Source of the DNA: CBDCFV01 sp963664625
GTDB taxonomy: Bacteria > Chloroflexota > Dehalococcoidia > Lucifugimonadales > UBA3495
Assembly (NCBI GenBank): GCA_963664625.1
Contig: OY761541.1
Location: 930,001-994,000, forward strand
DNA length: 64,000 bases
Reading direction: 5' to 3'
Positions 61,014-64,000 of this stretch are shown here, piece after piece. A program made the position numbers and the translations under genes. The stretch's first letter is position 1, and every line of letters starts with the position of its first letter. The notes under the pieces were generated by a model, which had not been told where the DNA came from, did no database searches, and saw nothing but the letters and a program-made list of their open reading frames with translations.

Positions 61014-61935
61014 CCTCCGTAAAATTTATGTCCCGGTACTCGGCTGTTCACAGTGTTGTAACACCTTGTTAACAAATATTAACAGTCGAATACCATCCGT
61101 ATATATAATAACATGTGGCAGGTATCATGGCAATAGATATTACGTGATACGCCATATTGGTTTATACAATAGGATGTCCGGGACATGAAGGAAATGGCCG
61201 GAAGTCGTCAAAGGCCAGTCCATTCTTCGCCTTGTACCAGTTCTGCCGTTGAGCTTGGGCTTTCCGGCGGCGGGGTTGGTGTTGAGCAACAGGTGGGCCA
61301 AGCGCCGAGGTCACGACCGCTTCTATGACCTGAGGACCCGTCATCTTGCGTCCGCGCCTTCCTCAGCTTCAAGCCCAGGCTTAAAAAGCCTTGTGACCGG
61401 TCGACGCCTTCCGCCTCAATGGCGTCGGCGCAGCAGTCCTCCGCCGGTCCATCCGCTGTCTGCCAGAAAAGTTTGCCCCCGACGGTTTCGGGAGCGCGTT
61501 GACGCAAGGAACTTTCTCGCGCGGGAGATCTCATCGCCTGCTCGAAAGCAGGCGGGTGAATCATTGCGGCGGACCCATGACTACGCAGGGACAGCCACTT
61601 CGGGTAGCAACCGTTGCCCTGGGCGTTGCCGGAATTGACTCCGGCCCAGCGCCGGGCTTGGGCGGCGATCTACGCGCCGCGCTGCCGCAAGCGGGCATGG
61701 AAACCCGCCGGGCGATACCGCTTGGTTCCACCTGTTGCTCTTGAGCCGTTTTACAGCCCCATAGGGAGTCTACTCTCACCCCGGCGGGGTGAGGGGAAAT
61801 TACGGATTGTCGCCTCCTTGGTCCAGTGAGGCAGGCCAGCCTGCAGTTCGGGCCCGCTGTTGGTTGTTCTACGCTACCCAGATGCAATACGAGGTGTCAA
61901 CGAGGAGATGTCAGTAGGAAAGGGAAAATGAGGAA
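61014..61935. other. 922-bp stretch without a supported gene, with hairpins
   Basis: Bases 61020-61190 are AT-rich. Then GC-rich sequence holds a perfect hairpin GCCTGCT-CGAA-AGCAGGC (61536-61553) and a second CTCACCCC-GGC-GGGGTGAG (61775-61793). Several short open frames run in different directions with no family match. It may be a decayed mobile element, an RNA gene or a structured region. Confidence 0.5.
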
Positions 61936-63324
61936 TTAAAGTCCCAGCTTCCCCGGGTTCATTATGCCCGCCGGGTCCAGTGTCCGCTTCAAGTCCCGGA
62001 TGACGTCGTGGCCCACGCCCAGTTCCCGGGCCAGCAGGTGGTTCAGCTTGACGCCGACGCCGTGGCAGTACTCCATGATGCCGCCCATGTCCTGGGCCAG
62101 GGTCAATACTTGGTGGACCACATCGGCCAGCCTGTCGCGGAAGCCGTCGCCTTCCTCACCGTCATAGGTCAACAGCATCGAAAACAGTTCCGGCCTGCTC
62201 CACAGGGAGTACTCCACCACCCGCAAACCGGTGCCTTCCATCAATTCGTCGCACTTATGCCGGTATTCCAGCACCTTGGAAACGGGAAGCGCAATGTGCA
62301 GATAGTCGAACGCCCTCCAGCCGGTCCGGTTCCACCTCTCCTGCCGGGGCTTTCCCAACGCTGTCCGCTTGTAGTTTTCCGCCGACTGGTGGCGGTATCG
62401 CCAATAGTCCATCGTCGGCAGGGGGCCAACGTCCCAGCCGCCGAACTCAGCGCAGACCCGCTTGGCCCGCTCCTGTTGGCTCGCCACGCCCTCGATGAAT
62501 CCCTCGAACAACAGGTACAGCAGAATGCCCTCATCGTCTTCCGTCAAGTCCAGTAACGTAGGACGGATGCCCAAGGCTGTTATTTCGGCGACAGCCTCGA
62601 AACCCATGTCAAATGTGTCGAAAGCCATGGTGACGAAGACGTGGGCCTCGGGAAGGCGGAACACCTTGATGGTGGCCTTGGTGATGATTCCGAAGGCCCC
62701 TTCGCTGCCGATAAACAGTTGGTTGAGGTTGGGGCCCGACGAATACTTGGGCACGGGCTTGGTGGCTATTACCCGTCCGTCGGGCAGGACCACCTCCAAT
62801 GCGACCACCTGGTCGCCCATGGGGCCGAAGGCCGCCGCCCGGTAACCCACCCCGTTGGTTGATATGGTCCCGGCGACGGTGGCGATGGGCACGCTATAGG
62901 GGTCGTGGCCCGGCATCAAGCCATAGTCCGCCAGTTCTTCCACCAAGTCGTGCAGCACGACGCCGCCCTCGACCACCGCGGTCAGGTCCTCCGCGTTGAC
63001 CTCCAGTATCCGGTCCATTCTCTTCAGGTCCACGACTACGCCGCCGCGCGCCGGCACCGTGCCGCCCATGACTCCGGTGCCGCCGCCCATAGGAATCAGC
63101 GGCGACTTTTCCTTCATGGCCCAGGAAACTATTTCGGAGACTTCTTTGGTGTTCCCCGGCCTTGCCACCGCGTCGGCCAGCCTCTCGAAGGCGTCCTCCG
63201 CCACGTATGCCCGGTAGGGATTCAGGGCGTCGCCCGAATAGCAGTCCAAGCTGTAAGGGTCGGTCAGCACGTTCTCCGCGCCCACAATCTGCTTCAACGC
63301 GGAGATGGCGGTACTGCTTAACAT
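61936..63324 (-). CDS. FAD-linked oxidase (GlcD/vanillyl-alcohol-oxidase type)
   Basis: A 462-residue FAD-binding PCMH-type oxidase. The FAD region reads PLIPMGGGTGVMGGTVPARG (residues 77-96), then HDPYSVPIATVAGTISTNGV and LFIGSEGAFGIITKATIKVF. The C-terminal substrate domain ends IMEYCHGVGVKLNHLLAREL and RDLKRTLDPAGIMNPGKLG, as in D-2-hydroxyacid dehydrogenases and glycolate oxidase GlcD. It oxidises a 2-hydroxyacid with an electron acceptor. No partner GlcE or GlcF gene is adjacent. Confidence 0.92.
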   Translation of the reverse strand: MLSSTAISALKQIVGAENVLTDPYSLDCYSGDALNPYRAYVAEDAFERLADAVARPGNTKEVSEIVSWAMKEKSPLIPMGGGTGVMGGTVPARGGVVVDLKRMDRILEVNAEDLTAVVEGGVVLHDLVEELADYGLMPGHDPYSVPIATVAGTISTNGVGYRAAAFGPMGDQVVALEVVLPDGRVIATKPVPKYSSGPNLNQLFIGSEGAFGIITKATIKVFRLPEAHVFVTMAFDTFDMGFEAVAEITALGIRPTLLDLTEDDEGILLYLLFEGFIEGVASQQERAKRVCAEFGGWDVGPLPTMDYWRYRHQSAENYKRTALGKPRQERWNRTGWRAFDYLHIALPVSKVLEYRHKCDELMEGTGLRVVEYSLWSRPELFSMLLTYDGEEGDGFRDRLADVVHQVLTLAQDMGGIMEYCHGVGVKLNHLLARELGVGHDVIRDLKRTLDPAGIMNPGKLGL

Positions 63325-63522
63325 ATTCCTCCCGAAACCGTTTCCGTGTCATCAATGGGAGTGTAACACCCACAGATGCTGTCATTCGAGTGGGGTGACA
63401 CAGGACAGTCCAGGATGCGCGGCCAGTGACGGACGGGCAATTTCCGGCGGCATATACCAGCTACAGAGGGCAATCGGAAAAGCATCAGGTTCCGGGGAAG
63501 TGGAGTCTGGAAACGCGGAGAG

Positions 63523-63630
63523 ATTCCCGCCTACGCGGGAATGACGTTCTGATGCGGTTGCCCCTGCGCGGGAATGACGTTCTGACGCGGTTGCCGCCTG
63601 CACGGGAATGATGTTCCGGCGCGGTCATCC
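63523..63630. repeat. Three tandem 33-34-bp degenerate units of the ATTCCCGC repeat family
   Basis: The motif CGGGAATGACGTTCTGA recurs at 63536, 63569 and, altered, 63603. Each unit contains a GCCTNCGCGGGAATGA core. The first copy has the full palindrome ATTCCCGC-CTAC-GCGGGAAT (63523-63542). Confidence 0.75.
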
Positions 63631-64000
63631 CCGGGGGCGGTACTCCCACTGAGTCCCGGCAGGCGTGTCCTCCAGCGTTACCCCCTGCTCGTTCAACCCG
63701 TCCCGTATACGGTCGGCCAGCTCAAACTGCCGGGCTGCCCTCAGTTTGGCTCGGGTATCCAGCAGTAACTCGATAAAGGGCTTGGCCGCCAGTTGGTCCC
63801 CGCCGGAGGGTTGTCTGCCTTGGAAGGTCAGCCCCAGGATGCCGCCCAAGTGCCGGAGAGTATCCTGTGCGGCGGACACGTCCTTCCCTTGGTCGGCGGA
63901 GCGGTTCACCTCACGGGCGAGGTCGAAGAGGGCTGCCAAGGCGCGGGGAGTGTTGAGGTCGTCATCCATGGCTTCAAGGAACCGAACCCTGAAGGGGGTG
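63625..64000 (-). CDS. cysS: Cysteinyl-tRNA synthetase, C-terminal fragment (5' end outside window)
   Basis: The final 124 residues of CysS, which charges tRNA-Cys. The frame reads FRVRFLEAMDDDLNTPRALA from the window edge and AALFDLAREVNRSADQGKDV, then the C-terminal anticodon-contacting region with RDGLNEQGVTLEDTPAGTQW and the end TQWEYRPRG. The active site (HIGH and KMSKS) would be beyond 64000 and cannot be checked. It is on the minus strand, convergent with no visible gene before it. Confidence 0.9.
   Translation of the reverse strand, partial: TPFRVRFLEAMDDDLNTPRALAALFDLAREVNRSADQGKDVSAAQDTLRHLGGILGLTFQGRQPSGGDQLAAKPFIELLLDTRAKLRAARQFELADRIRDGLNEQGVTLEDTPAGTQWEYRPRG

Noticed and set aside
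61208..61564. 118-codon minus-strand open frame in the gene-poor region
   Set aside because: Arg/Ser/Pro-rich composition, no recognisable domain, no ribosome-binding site; kept only as part of the unexplained region.
63523..63630. Possible CRISPR array at the tandem GCGGGAATGA units
   Set aside because: The units run directly into each other at 33-34 bp with no unique spacer between them, so they are degenerate tandem copies of a palindromic repeat family.

Overview
The window is high-GC, densely packed bacterial chromosome with about 67 protein genes, one tRNA-Ser, several intrinsic terminators, a two-repeat CRISPR remnant and several small repeat families. The gene content suggests an uncultured Chloroflexota bacterium of the SAR202/Dehalococcoidia type. 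It has repeated FMN/F420 luciferase-like oxidoreductases, short-chain dehydrogenases (SDRs), class III CoA-transferases, GMC oxidases, FAD-linked oxidases, a thiolase-like protein with a DUF35 partner, and a soluble reductive-dehalogenase-like protein. This lineage call is inferred from family mix only; no ribosomal marker is present.

Layout. 1-2.8 kb: amidase tail, orphan HicB-like protein, a type I-E-like repeat-spacer-repeat, an SDR, a nucleotidyltransferase-HEPN fusion, and a DUF6883/DUF4926 pair. 3.1-8.7 kb: two GMC oxidoreductases, a sulfatase-fold hydrolase without the usual cysteine, and a second nucleotidyltransferase-HEPN fusion. 8.7-13.2 kb: a plus-strand catabolic run (SDR, GH43-like propeller, alpha/beta hydrolase, FMN hydroxyacid dehydrogenase) ending in a PD-(D/E)XK nuclease. 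13.4-16.2 kb: Tag glycosylase, beta-propeller lactonase, Pro/Thr-rich lipoprotein. 16.5-25.6 kb: CoA-transferase, degenerate SDR, then a housekeeping run (YqeY, PurQ, 2-hydroxyacid dehydrogenase, AroK, AroB, PaREP1-like, TauE exporter, Tgt). 25.6-27.5 kb (minus): threonine synthase, NIL-domain protein, MoaD/ThiS-like carrier. 27.7-37.1 kb: NhaA, small monooxygenase-like protein, dienelactone hydrolase, Rieske ferredoxin, LepB, FAH-family hydrolase, NIPSNAP, Rdh-like protein, metallo-beta-lactamase, VOC, Uma2. 37.2-46.5 kb: luciferase-like enzymes, a low-GC DUF6932 pair, amidase, SDR, GTPase, HicAB. 46.7-64 kb: orphan CoA-transferase alpha subunit, NHL protein, tRNA-Ser, FAD oxidase, GlcG-like protein, MFS transporter, amidohydrolase, an acyl-CoA cluster (VOC, DUF35, thiolase-like, tandem CaiB), two NAD-linked enzymes, FAD-linked oxidase and the 3' end of cysS.

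Most metabolic genes fit oxidation and CoA-linked breakdown of recalcitrant organic molecules: GMC and FAD oxidases and SDRs oxidise, luciferase-like enzymes oxygenate, CoA-transferases activate, thiolase-like/DUF35 proteins cleave, and FAH, DLH and amidohydrolase enzymes hydrolyse.

The strongest unusual signal is at 449-538. Two CRISPR-I-E-like repeats are exactly 61 bp apart and flank a 32-nt spacer. Its reverse complement matches 26 of 32 bases of the SDR gene that starts 57 bp downstream, and all six mismatches are silent third-codon changes. No cas genes lie in the window.
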